Shown here one piece after another: positions 55,094 through 63,500 of a stretch of DNA of 64,000 bases. A model generated the notes under the pieces. That model had not been told where the DNA came from and did not search any database. It saw only the letters and a list, made by a program, of their open reading frames with translations. Origin of the DNA: Labrenzia sp. VG12 (lineage in GTDB: Bacteria > Pseudomonadota > Alphaproteobacteria > Rhizobiales > Stappiaceae); the NCBI RefSeq assembly GCF_002237595.1, contig NZ_CP022529.1, positions 682,001 through 746,000 on the forward strand, written 5' to 3'. Every line of letters starts with the position of its first letter. Within the stretch, counting starts at the first letter, position 1. Position numbers and translations under genes: made by a program.

Positions 55094-56191
55094 ATGATGT
55101 TGGCAATGAACCTGGCCTCGGCCGGACGCTTCACCGGTTTTCTGATGGCAGCCGTTCTTCTGGCAGCGTGCCAGGACAACGCCGTCGACCCGGTCGCAGA
55201 AGCCGAAGCGGCGCTGCATGCAGCGCCCCGACCGGCAAAAATCTTCACCGTGACGGATCAGATCGGCCTCCTGGAGCGGCGCTTTGCCGGCCGGATCGCA
55301 GCCGTGCAGACCGTGAACCTGTCTTTCCAGGTTCCCGGCCGGCTGGTTCAGCTGCCGGTTCTGGAAAGCCAGCAGGTGAAGGAGGGCGATCTGATCGCCA
55401 GGCTCGATACAACGGATTATGACCGCGCCCTGCGCGAGGCAACGTTCCGCGTCGAACAGGCCAAGCGCGAGCTGGACCGGCTTGAGACCCTGCGAGACCG
55501 CTCGGTGATTTCGCAGTCCGCCTATGACGAGCAGCGCAACACCTATGATCTTGCCCTTGAGGACCAGAAGGAAGCCAAGCAGAACCTGGAATACACCTCT
55601 TTGAAGGCGCCCTTTGACGGCATCGTTTCCAACCGCCTGATCGACAATTTCACAACTGTCAGCGTCGGCACACCGGTTGTCAGATTGCATGATGTGTCCG
55701 AGGTGCAGGTCGACATCAATGTCGCCGAAGCCCTGTTCGGGCGGGTCACGGAATCGGAAGTCGCGTCGATCGAGGCCAAGTTTCCGGCCTATGGCGAAAA
55801 GCTGTTTCCGCTGACCTATCGCGAGCATTCAAGCCAGGTCGATGAGATCACCCAGACCTATCGGGTAACGCTGGCCATGCCGCGCGAAGACGCCGGGCAG
55901 CTGTTTCCGGGCATGACGTCCTCCGTGATCGTCAAGTTCCTGCCGGAAGGCCTGGAACTTGGCGAGCAGTTCCTGGTGCCCACCGGCGCCGTCGGCGTGG
56001 ATGGTGACGGTGCTGCCTATGTCTGGAAATTCTCAGAGGATACGGGTGCCGTTTCGAAACAGGTCGTGGAAATCGGGACCATCATGGGCGACTACATCCC
56101 CGTGCGCGCAGGTCTGAAACCGGGTGACGAGATCGTCTCTGCCGGCGTCGCTTACTTGAGCGACGGCCAGGTCGTGCGCCGTTTGAACTGA
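55094..56191 (+). CDS. RND efflux membrane-fusion lipoprotein
   Basis: 365 residues. Lipobox LLAAC with lipidated Cys26, then the adaptor domains: lipoyl halves around FQVPGRLVQLPVLESQQVKEGD and YTSLKAPFDGIVSNRLID, a coiled-coil hairpin (about 120-165: EQAKRELDRLETLRDRSVISQSAYDEQ), a beta-barrel and a membrane-proximal domain. Links the RND pump to an outer-membrane channel, which is not encoded nearby. Follows tetR by 2 nt. Confidence 0.92.
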   Translation: MMLAMNLASAGRFTGFLMAAVLLAACQDNAVDPVAEAEAALHAAPRPAKIFTVTDQIGLLERRFAGRIAAVQTVNLSFQVPGRLVQLPVLESQQVKEGDLIARLDTTDYDRALREATFRVEQAKRELDRLETLRDRSVISQSAYDEQRNTYDLALEDQKEAKQNLEYTSLKAPFDGIVSNRLIDNFTTVSVGTPVVRLHDVSEVQVDINVAEALFGRVTESEVASIEAKFPAYGEKLFPLTYREHSSQVDEITQTYRVTLAMPREDAGQLFPGMTSSVIVKFLPEGLELGEQFLVPTGAVGVDGDGAAYVWKFSEDTGAVSKQVVEIGTIMGDYIPVRAGLKPGDEIVSAGVAYLSDGQVVRRLN

Positions 56192-56223
56192 TCCGGGTCC
56201 GGACAAAACAGGGATCAGATATC

Positions 56224-59200
56224 GTGGATATTGCACGCTACTCCATCGAAAAGCCGGTCAACACCTGGATGATCGTCCTCATGGCGCTTCTGGGTGGCCT
56301 GTGGGGCCTGACCACCGTTGGCAGGCTGGAAGACCCGGCCTTTACCATCAAACAGGCACAGGTGATCACCAGCTATCCCGGCGCGACAGCCGCGGAGGTG
56401 GAAAACGAGGTCACGGAAAACCTGGAGACGGCCATCCAGCAGATGCCCCAGCTGGATCTGATCACGTCCGTGTCCGAGCCGGGCCTGTCGCGTATCAGCG
56501 TCGAGATCAAGCCGACCTATGACGGCACCGAACTGCCGCAAGTGTGGGATGAGCTGCGCCGGAAGGTCAATGATGAGGTCCGGAATCTGCCGGCCGGGGC
56601 GGGCACCCCGCTGGTCTATGACGATTTCGGCGATGTCTACGGGCTTTTCTATGCCTTAACGGCCGATGGGTACACAAACCGCGACATCCGCGACACGGTC
56701 AAGCGCATTCGACGGGAATTGCTGACAGTTCCCGGTGTCGGCAAGGTCGAGGTTGCCGGCGAACCGGAGGATGTCATCTACCTGAATGTCGATCAGGACA
56801 AGATGGCGGGTCTCGGCATTTCCTTTACCGACATCATCGGGGTTCTGGATGCGGAGAACCGCATTCAGACCAACGGCTCGGCGGTGTCCGGTCAGCAGCG
56901 TATCCGCCTGATGACCGCTTCCGCCTTTGATGACTACCGCGGCATCCAGGACCTGGTGATCGGCCGTCCGGGGTCGACCGCGATGATCCGCTTGTCGGAT
57001 GTGGCAACAGTGGAACTGGGCGAGCCTCAGCGGCCCAACCGGCTCATCCGGCATGACGGCCACGAGGCTGTCACCATCGGTGTGTCGCAGGTGGACGGTA
57101 CGAACATCGTCGAGGTTGGCGCCAGAGTGATCGAAAAGCTGGCCGAGATCGAAGCGCAGCTGCCGGTCGGCATGCAGATCCACCCGATCTACGAGCAGAA
57201 CATTGTCGTCGATGAAAGCGTCAACGGCTTCATTTTCAACCTGGCGGCCTCCGTGGTGATCGTCATCGGCGTGCTGGCGCTGTTCATGGGTTGGCGGGCC
57301 GCGCTGGTCGTCGGAACGGTGCTTCTTCTGACGGTCATGGCGACGGTTCTGTTCATGCGCATCTTCGCCATCGAGATGGAGCGGATTTCGCTCGGGGCGC
57401 TGATCATTGCCATGGGCATGCTCGTCGACAACGCGATCGTCGTGGCCGAAGGCATGATGATCAACATGCAGCGCGGCATGCGGGCGATCGAGGCGGCCAG
57501 CAAGGTGGTCAAGCAGACCATGTGGCCGCTGCTCGGTGCGACCGTCATCGGCATCATGGCGTTTTCAGGCATCGGGCTGTCGCCGGACGCGACCGGCGAG
57601 TTCCTGTTTTCGCTGTTTGCCGTGATCGGGATTTCGCTGCTTCTGTCCTGGGTGTTTGCCATCACGGTGACGCCGCTGTTCGGCAAGTATTTCTTCAAGA
57701 CGGCGACCGGCAACCTGGAGGATCACGATCCCTACAAGGGGATTCTCTACAAGATCTACAGAGGCTTCCTGGTCGGCACGCTGCATGTCCGTCTTCTGAC
57801 CGTTGCCGCGCTGATCGGCATCACCGTTGCCTGCGTGATGGCCTTCGGCAACGTCAAGCAGGCCTTTTTTCCGGACAGCAACACGCCGATTTTCTACATC
57901 CACTACTGGTCACCCCAGGGCACGGATATCCGGGCCACGGAAGCCGACCTGAAGGAGATGGAAGCGCTCATTCTCGAAGATGAGCGGGTCGAGACGGTCA
58001 CCAGTTTTGCCGGTGGCGGCGCCACCCGCTTCATGCTGACCTATTCGCCGGAAGACGCCAACCCGGCCTACGGCCACATGATCGTTCGCACAAGTAGCCG
58101 GGACGACATCGATATGCTTGCGCTGGATTTGCGCCGGGCGTTTGCCGACCGCTTTCCATCTGCCCAGGTGATCACGAAGCGCCTGGTCTTCGGGCCGGGT
58201 GGCGGCGCCAAGATCGAAGCGCGATTCTCGGGTCCCGATGAGGATGTCCTGAAACGGCTGGGCAACGAGGCCCAGGCGATCTTCGCCCTGCCGGAGAACC
58301 GGCTGGCCGACGTCAACACCAACTGGCGCCAGCGCGAGCTTGTGGTGCGCCCGATCTTCGATGAGGACCGTGCCCGCATCTCCGGCGTAACCCGCGAGGA
58401 ACTTTCTGTTGCCCTGCAGTTTGCAACAGAAGGCGTTCGGGTGGGTTCCTATCGGGACGTCGATGAAGGCATCCCGATCGTCGCCCGCAGGGCAGGGCTT
58501 GAAGGCCTGTCGGTCAATGAAAGCGTTTCCGACTCGCTCTTGTGGAGCAGCAATCAGCGCCGCTACGTGCCCATCGACCAGGTGGTGCGCGAATTCGTGA
58601 TGGAACCGCAGGATACGCTGATCCATCGTCGCGACCGCGTGCGCACGCTGACCGTGAAGGCTGAAACCACGGCGGGCGAAACCGCCTCCGCGGCGCTTGC
58701 AAGGGTCCGACCCCAGATCGAAGCCATCCGTCTGCCTCCGGGTTACGCGCTGGAGTGGGGTGGGGAATACGAGAGCACAAATGACGCGCAGGCGTCGCTT
58801 GGGGCCCAGCTGCCGCTCGGCTTCCTGGTGATGCTGATCATCTCGATCTTGCTGTTCGGATCGGTCCGTCAGCCCCTGATCATCTGGCTGATGGTGCCGA
58901 TGTCGATCAATGGTGTTGCCATTGCCCTGCTTGCCACCGACACGCCCTTCGGTTTCATGTCGCTGCTCGGTTTTCTGTCGCTGTCCGGCATGCTGATCAA
59001 GAACGCGATAGTTCTCCTGGAGGAAATCGACCTTCTGATCCGCGAGGGCAGGGAGAAATATGCCGCGATTGTCGAGGCCAGTGTCTCGCGTATGCGCCCG
59101 GTGATGCTTGCAGCGATCACCACCATCCTTGGCATGGCGCCGCTCCTGTCGGATGCCTTCTTCCGCGGCATGGCGGTGACCATCATGGGCGGCCTGGCCT

Positions 59201-59331
59201 TTGCAACGGTGCTCACCCTGATCGCGGCACCGGTCCTCTATGCCCTGTTCTTCCGGGTGAGGCCGCCGAAAAGACAGAAGGCGGGCACCGAGCCTGGGTT
59301 GCAAGTGGGAAGCACGGCTCCTGCCGAATAA
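56224..59331 (+). CDS. RND efflux pump inner-membrane transporter
   Basis: 1035 residues, full-length HAE-1/TriC-like RND transporter with 12 membrane segments and two large periplasmic loops. TM4 reads GMLVDNAIVVAEGM, with Asn at the second acidic position of AcrB (Asp408), and TM10 keeps the conserved Lys in LIKNAIVLLEE. The VDN variant is usual in the TriC-type branch. GTG start at 56224. Exports hydrophobic or amphipathic compounds by proton antiport; substrate range is unknown. Confidence 0.94.
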   Translation: MDIARYSIEKPVNTWMIVLMALLGGLWGLTTVGRLEDPAFTIKQAQVITSYPGATAAEVENEVTENLETAIQQMPQLDLITSVSEPGLSRISVEIKPTYDGTELPQVWDELRRKVNDEVRNLPAGAGTPLVYDDFGDVYGLFYALTADGYTNRDIRDTVKRIRRELLTVPGVGKVEVAGEPEDVIYLNVDQDKMAGLGISFTDIIGVLDAENRIQTNGSAVSGQQRIRLMTASAFDDYRGIQDLVIGRPGSTAMIRLSDVATVELGEPQRPNRLIRHDGHEAVTIGVSQVDGTNIVEVGARVIEKLAEIEAQLPVGMQIHPIYEQNIVVDESVNGFIFNLAASVVIVIGVLALFMGWRAALVVGTVLLLTVMATVLFMRIFAIEMERISLGALIIAMGMLVDNAIVVAEGMMINMQRGMRAIEAASKVVKQTMWPLLGATVIGIMAFSGIGLSPDATGEFLFSLFAVIGISLLLSWVFAITVTPLFGKYFFKTATGNLEDHDPYKGILYKIYRGFLVGTLHVRLLTVAALIGITVACVMAFGNVKQAFFPDSNTPIFYIHYWSPQGTDIRATEADLKEMEALILEDERVETVTSFAGGGATRFMLTYSPEDANPAYGHMIVRTSSRDDIDMLALDLRRAFADRFPSAQVITKRLVFGPGGGAKIEARFSGPDEDVLKRLGNEAQAIFALPENRLADVNTNWRQRELVVRPIFDEDRARISGVTREELSVALQFATEGVRVGSYRDVDEGIPIVARRAGLEGLSVNESVSDSLLWSSNQRRYVPIDQVVREFVMEPQDTLIHRRDRVRTLTVKAETTAGETASAALARVRPQIEAIRLPPGYALEWGGEYESTNDAQASLGAQLPLGFLVMLIISILLFGSVRQPLIIWLMVPMSINGVAIALLATDTPFGFMSLLGFLSLSGMLIKNAIVLLEEIDLLIREGREKYAAIVEASVSRMRPVMLAAITTILGMAPLLSDAFFRGMAVTIMGGLAFATVLTLIAAPVLYALFFRVRPPKRQKAGTEPGLQVGSTAPAE

Positions 59332-59352
59332 GAGGTAAATCACGACTTCCGG

Positions 59353-59379
59353 AAAAGGCGGCCATGAGCCGCCTTTTTT
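59353..59379 (+). terminator. RND operon terminator
   Basis: Stem aaaaggcggc/gccgcctttt with a catga loop, followed by T-run, 22 nt after the RND stop. Confidence 0.85.
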
Positions 59380-59681
59380 AGATTGCCGATCAGGAGCCGG
59401 GCGACGGCTTCAACAGTTGGCCAGACAGGGAAAGGAATCGTTTCTCAAGGCCTTGGCAAACCTTTTGGATTCAGTTTTTCAACGTCCTCGCGTAGCGTAA
59501 GGGTCCCTTGCCGGCCTCTTTGAGGCCTGGGCGCAATTCAAAAAGAAAAGCCCGCCCGCGAGGCCTGTGCGGGCGGGCAGTCCAGCTATGGACGGCCATC
59601 AGGATCCGGACGGCGGTTGTCCGGGATGGGGCAATGGGCACTGGTCATTTGCCTGGTCAATCATGCGATTGACTTGCAGAC
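59380..59681. other. Intergenic region, no gene seen
   Basis: About 300 bp between convergent transcripts; holds a second terminator for the minus-strand genes and nothing else I can support. Confidence 0.4.
59539..59578 (-). terminator. Terminator for small minus-strand genes
   Basis: Stem GCCCGCCCGC/GCGGGCGGGC with a 9-nt loop; on the minus strand it is followed by a T-rich tail (ttttctttttg). Confidence 0.85.
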
Positions 59682-59885
59682 CTAGCGTGCTGTGGCCATC
59701 TCGCGCTGGACTTTGGACCTGGCGGCCTTGACGTTGTCGAGCACCTTGGGGCAAGCGGTGCTCGAGACCTGCTTTTCAGACAGGAACGACGTCATGCGGG
59801 CATCCAGGTCCTGCAACCGGGTGCGTCTTTGAAGCTGGGGCGGTACGGCGGACATGACAGAAAAAAAGGGCCAGAACATCGGCAT
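59682..59885 (-). CDS. 67-residue hypothetical protein
   Basis: Not recognised. Starts MPMFWPFFSVMSAVPPQLQRR after GGAGCTTGAA, then helical, basic (KVLDNVKAARSKVQREMATAR). The hydrophobic start may be a short membrane anchor. It is 29 nt downstream of the YdcH-like gene and shares its orientation and terminator, so both may form an operon. Confidence 0.55.
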   Translation of the reverse strand: MPMFWPFFSVMSAVPPQLQRRTRLQDLDARMTSFLSEKQVSSTACPKVLDNVKAARSKVQREMATAR

Positions 59886-59914
59886 TTCAAGCTCCGTTTC
59901 GTAAGGGGGCGCCG

Positions 59915-60100
59915 TCAGTAGGCCAGACGGTTGGCGTTCAGACTTGTCTCGATGCGAGTGATCTCGTCACGCAGGCGCAATTTGAATTTCTTCAAGGAGC
60001 GGATGTGCTGAGCGTCCGGATAGGGGTGCCCCTCTTCTCGGCGGATCAGCGAATCCAGGGTGTTGTGCTGGCTGCGCAAGGATTTCAGTCGGTTGTACAT
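59915..60100 (-). CDS. YdcH (DUF465) family small protein
   Basis: 61 residues: MYNRLKSLRSQHNTLDSLIRREEGHPYPDAQHIRSLKKFKLRLRDEITRIE. The pattern L-x-x-x-H-x-x-L-D-x-x-I and the LKKFKLRLRDEI core are the DUF465 signature; family members are short helical hairpins of unknown role. A strong GGAGG precedes the ATG. Divergent from the OxyR-like gene, sharing the 125-bp promoter region. Confidence 0.82.
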   Translation of the reverse strand: MYNRLKSLRSQHNTLDSLIRREEGHPYPDAQHIRSLKKFKLRLRDEITRIETSLNANRLAY

Positions 60101-60172
60101 GGCTTTCCTCCTCTTCCGGTTGGCTCACTCTGTGGACACACTGGATATGGGAACAAAACCGGCATAGAGGAA

Positions 60173-60209
60173 ATACATTGTTTGTATTATTGTGATAGAG
60201 AAAATCTAT
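60173..60209. promoter_or_regulatory. Tandem OxyR-geometry operator
   Basis: ATAC-N7-GTAT (60173-60187), 7-bp spacer, then ATAG-N7-CTAT (60195-60209): two 15-bp dyads at the spacing of the OxyR tetramer consensus ATAG-N7-CTAT-N7-ATAG-N7-CTAT. The second dyad extends to 60190-60214 (9/10) and reaches the ribosome site, so binding could block the OxyR-like gene. Confidence 0.6.
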
Positions 60210-60225
60210 CGCAAGGGAGGTCGGC

Positions 60226-61167
60226 ATGCGGTTCCGTCCGTCGCCACGACAACTGGATTATTTCGTGGCACTTGCCGAGACGCTCCACTTTGGCCGCGCG
60301 GCCGCTTCATGCCACGTGTCGCAACCGACTTTGTCTTCTCAATTCAAGCTGTTGGAGGATCATCTCGGGGTCGCGCTGCTGGAACGCGGGGCCGGGGGCA
60401 TCTCCCTCACCGCAGCGGGTGAGCGGCTGCTGCCCCTGGCGCGTCAGGCCCTTGAAAACCTCGACGAAATCGTGACGGCGGCCCAGGCGGGCCAGGACAA
60501 TCTGGGCGGCTTGATCCGCCTCGGTGTGTCGCCCACATTCGGGCCATATTTCATGCCGTTCCTACTGCCGATTCTGAAACAAACCTTCCCGGATCTGGAG
60601 CTCTATATCCGCGAGGACAGGCCCAATCTTCTGGAGGAGGCGCTCGCGTCCGGCAGCCTGGATTGCATCCTGACGCCGGATATCACGCCGTCGGAGGTGT
60701 GGAGTGCAAAAATTCTCTGCCATGAGAGTGTTGCCCTGGCGGTACCGAAATCCCACCCGCTGGCGGGCCTCGACGTCATTCCGATCGACATGCTGAAAGG
60801 GGAAAAGCTGCTTGCCCTCAGCCAGGGCTTTCGCCTGCATGACGACGTTCAGGCGCTTGCCCGCGCTGCAGGGGCGGAATTCCGGCAGGATTACGAGGGC
60901 ACGAGCCTCGATGCCATGCGCCAGATGGCGTCGATCGGCATGGGTCTGGCCCTGTTCCCGGCGGCCTATATTGCTTCTGAATTCGGTAAGGAACCGGATC
61001 TGTTGCTCAAGAAGGTCGACGGCCTGCCGATGCGCCGGCTGATGTATTTTGTCTGGCGTAGCGGCAGCTCGAGGACGGGGCACTATGAAAAACTGCTGTC
61101 ATTGGCGCAGCAGGCCGTTGGCGAGATGGCCGTTGAGGGGGTTTCGCTGGAAGGCGAGGTCTACTGA
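60226..61167 (+). CDS. LysR regulator, OxyR-like without redox cysteines
   Basis: 313 residues, matching E. coli OxyR along its whole length by memory: HTH text FGRAAASCHVSQPTLSSQFKLLEDHLGV, LGVSPTFGPYFMPFLLPILKQTFP, LASGSLDC, and GEKLLALSQGFRLHDD. The last segment is where OxyR has GEKLLMLEDGHCLRDQ: redox Cys199 is replaced by Arg203 and Cys208 by Ala212, so the disulfide switch is absent. Cys29, Cys147 and Cys165 remain. It is divergent from a YdcH-type gene, and a tandem OxyR-style dyad lies in its own leader. Its inducer cannot be read from sequence. Confidence 0.85.
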   Translation: MRFRPSPRQLDYFVALAETLHFGRAAASCHVSQPTLSSQFKLLEDHLGVALLERGAGGISLTAAGERLLPLARQALENLDEIVTAAQAGQDNLGGLIRLGVSPTFGPYFMPFLLPILKQTFPDLELYIREDRPNLLEEALASGSLDCILTPDITPSEVWSAKILCHESVALAVPKSHPLAGLDVIPIDMLKGEKLLALSQGFRLHDDVQALARAAGAEFRQDYEGTSLDAMRQMASIGMGLALFPAAYIASEFGKEPDLLLKKVDGLPMRRLMYFVWRSGSSRTGHYEKLLSLAQQAVGEMAVEGVSLEGEVY

Positions 61168-61256
61168 CACAAATCCTTCGCCCCACGTAATCCTCCCCAT
61201 GTTGTCGGCAATTCCAAAACGTGCCAGCCTCTTCTGACCGACCGAGGAGGAGAGTC

Positions 61257-61577
61257 ATGCCTGAGATTTCAAGTGACCGCGATTGTCAGACCGTTATCAC
61301 GACCTTTGAAATGACACCGGGGACCTGCTTTGATCTGCTGGATGAGCTGAAGGACGCCTATGAAAGTTTCATTCAGCACCAGCCCGGTTTCATCGGCGCG
61401 GGGCTTCATGTCAATGACGCCCAGACACGGATCGCCAATTATTCGCAGTGGCGGCGGCGAGAAGACTTCCTCGCAATGCTCAGGACACCGGAGATGCGCG
61501 AGCGCAACCGGCGTATCAGTGCGCTTTGCAAGAGCTTCGAACCTGTCATGTATGATGTGGCGGAGAGCTTCAACTAG
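61257..61577 (+). CDS. ABM-domain (antibiotic biosynthesis monooxygenase-like) protein
   Basis: A 106-residue dimeric ferredoxin-fold protein: TVITTFEMTPGTCFDLLDELKDAYESFIQHQPGFIGAGLHVNDAQTRIANYSQWRRREDFLAML is the ABM pattern. Members include quinone monooxygenases and heme-degrading enzymes as well as proteins without known activity. A strong GAGGAGG precedes the ATG. It lies 89 nt behind the OxyR-like gene and could be co-transcribed. Confidence 0.85.
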   Translation: MPEISSDRDCQTVITTFEMTPGTCFDLLDELKDAYESFIQHQPGFIGAGLHVNDAQTRIANYSQWRRREDFLAMLRTPEMRERNRRISALCKSFEPVMYDVAESFN

Positions 61578-61611
61578 CCGCTCTCGCGGCAGGATCACGA
61601 AGTGAATACAA

Positions 61612-61638
61612 AAACGGCCGCCCGAGGGGCGGCCGTTT
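61612..61638. terminator. Bidirectional terminator
   Basis: Stem AAACGGCCGCCC/GGGCGGCCGTTT, gag loop, between the convergent ABM and solute-binding protein genes; the best T-run is on the minus strand. Confidence 0.85.
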
Positions 61639-61659
61639 CATCTTGTCGCGTTTGGCGAC

Positions 61660-62370
61660 TTATTCGTATTTCGCCAGGATCTTTGCCTGGGTGCCGTCGT
61701 CGATCATGGACTTCAGCGCATCCTGCATCTTCTTGACGTTGTCTGCATTGGTGCCCGGGTTACAGGCCATCGACAGGACCGTTTCGGAAAGAACCACTGC
61801 GAGGTCGACGTCTTTTCCGTCCTTCTTCAGGCTGTTGTAGAAGGCCTCGGAAACGGCAACCATGTCGACACGGCCGGCGTCGAGTTTCTTCAGGGTTGTT
61901 TCCATGTTCTTGGCGGCGTCGATTTTCGGGAAACCCTGCTGTTTCAGGAGGGACTCCGTATAGTCCTGAGACTGGGTGCCGACGGTGAAGGCCTTGGCGT
62001 CGTCGATGCTGCCCGGATTGACATCAGAGCCGGCCTTCTTGATCAGGAGCGTCCGGTCGACGTTCAGCGGCTCGACCCAGACAAATTTCGGATCGCGTTC
62101 TTCCGTGTGCGACGCGGTGAAAACGCAGTAGTCAGCTTCTTTCTCAGCCAGGCCGATCGCGCGGGACCATTGTGCCATTTCCACTTCATAGGAAAGGCCG
62201 GCCCGGTTCATGATTTCGAACACCTGTTCAGCGCCGAAGCCGACAATCTTGTCGCCATCCATGTAGTTGAAAGGCTTGTACTCTTCTGTGGTCAGGTTGA
62301 CGTCGGCGGCCTGGACCGGTGCAGCCAGTACGAAGGCAGACAGGGCTGCGATGCCAAGAACATGTTTCAT
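61660..62370 (-). CDS. Family-3 solute-binding protein
   Basis: 236-residue periplasmic binding protein (SBP_bac_3) with signal peptide MKHVLGIAALSAFVLAAPVQA-A. It has YKPFNYMDGDKIVGFGAEQVFEIM and TASHTEERDPKF, the ligand-loop region. No permease or ATPase is adjacent. Ligand unknown; such orphan proteins are often sensors or serve distant transporters. Confidence 0.85.
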   Translation of the reverse strand: MKHVLGIAALSAFVLAAPVQAADVNLTTEEYKPFNYMDGDKIVGFGAEQVFEIMNRAGLSYEVEMAQWSRAIGLAEKEADYCVFTASHTEERDPKFVWVEPLNVDRTLLIKKAGSDVNPGSIDDAKAFTVGTQSQDYTESLLKQQGFPKIDAAKNMETTLKKLDAGRVDMVAVSEAFYNSLKKDGKDVDLAVVLSETVLSMACNPGTNADNVKKMQDALKSMIDDGTQAKILAKYE

Positions 62371-62622
62371 GGGGGTTCCTTCCTGAAAGGTGGAGGCAAA
62401 TCTGATTGTTATGATCTTGTTGGTAACGCCGGGAAGTGACGAAAAGGTTACTTTGAGGAAGTAATGAAAAAGAAAAGAAGTTAAATCGATTAGTGAGTAT
62501 TTAACAAAGAGTACGGTAGGTTGAATGTTTTTCTTTCTCGTGCCTCGGTGGAGCTTGTTGAATATTGCGATAATTACGGTACATTTTTTAAGATGAAACA
62601 GGGAATGCTCGGGAAAATTGCC
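62371..62622. other. AT-rich intergenic region
   Basis: 252 bp, AT-rich, between divergent genes. It contains possible promoters only; no supported ORF. Confidence 0.35.
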
Positions 62623-63474
62623 ATGAATTATCGTATTTCCGATTGCTGCGACCTTGCGCCGGCGCAGTTATGCGCTGCAATGAATGCCGCGTTTTCAGAT
62701 TATGTGATCCCGCTCAAATTGTCTGAAACAGCGTTCAGGACGTTCCAGCGCCAGCGTGGTTTTTCAGCTGAGCACTCTTTTGTGGCTCGTCAGGGGGACG
62801 ACATTGCCGCATTCTGGTTTTCCGGAAAGCCCCGGGCGGAATACGGGTCGCTGGCCTATACGCTTTCCGTTGGCACGCTGCCGGATCACCGGCGCAAGGG
62901 ACTGTCGCGACAGCTTCTGGATGCTGTGACCGCGCAGCAGCGGCTTTCCGGCTCAAAAGGTCTGCAGCTGGAGGTTATCACCACCAACGAGGCCGCAATC
63001 AGCTCCTATGAGGCCATGGGGTTCTATCGTCACCGGACTTTGCGGGTCTTGAAGCTGTCGTCGGAACCGGCTTCGCAAAGCCTTGATTATGTGCCGCATC
63101 CACTGGATCTGTCCCGAATTCCAACTGAGACCGACGGGTTTTTCGACACCGAGCCGACGCCGCAAAATGGCCGGTGTGCCCTTCAGGCGCTCAGTCCCGA
63201 TCATCATCTGCTCGGTATCGAGGTGGAGGGCGAACTGCTCGGTTGGGGGGCGGTCTATCCGGACGGTGCGGTGGCTCAGATTGCTGTCCATCACTCCGTC
63301 CGCAGAAAGGGGCTGGGCAGGGCAATCCTGCGGGCGCTATGGCAGGCAGCAGGTGAAGACGCTCTGACATTCGTCAACGTCGATGAAAGTGCGGCGACGC
63401 AGAACGGATTTCTGGAACATGTCGGCGCTCAGGAACTTTTGCAGCAATACGAGATGCAGCTTCGTTTCTCCTGA
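62623..63474 (+). CDS. Tandem-GNAT acetyltransferase
   Basis: 283 residues with two GNAT folds. The first has LSVGTLPDHRRKGLSRQLLDAV as its acetyl-CoA loop; the second has IAVHHSVRRKGLGRAILRALW, with R-R-K-G-L-G-R as pyrophosphate loop. ATG at 62623 is chosen because NYRISDCCDLAPAQL begins the first domain; upstream in-frame ATGs lie in AT-rich, non-coding-like DNA. Substrate unknown. Confidence 0.82.
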   Translation: MNYRISDCCDLAPAQLCAAMNAAFSDYVIPLKLSETAFRTFQRQRGFSAEHSFVARQGDDIAAFWFSGKPRAEYGSLAYTLSVGTLPDHRRKGLSRQLLDAVTAQQRLSGSKGLQLEVITTNEAAISSYEAMGFYRHRTLRVLKLSSEPASQSLDYVPHPLDLSRIPTETDGFFDTEPTPQNGRCALQALSPDHHLLGIEVEGELLGWGAVYPDGAVAQIAVHHSVRRKGLGRAILRALWQAAGEDALTFVNVDESAATQNGFLEHVGAQELLQQYEMQLRFS

Positions 63475-63500
63475 CTGAATCGTACTTTCCGTCGGTGCAG

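Noticed and set aside
57910..59343. 477-residue minus-strand frame
   Set aside because: Opposite-strand shadow of the RND transporter; composition is His/Arg/Gln-rich and has no start signal.
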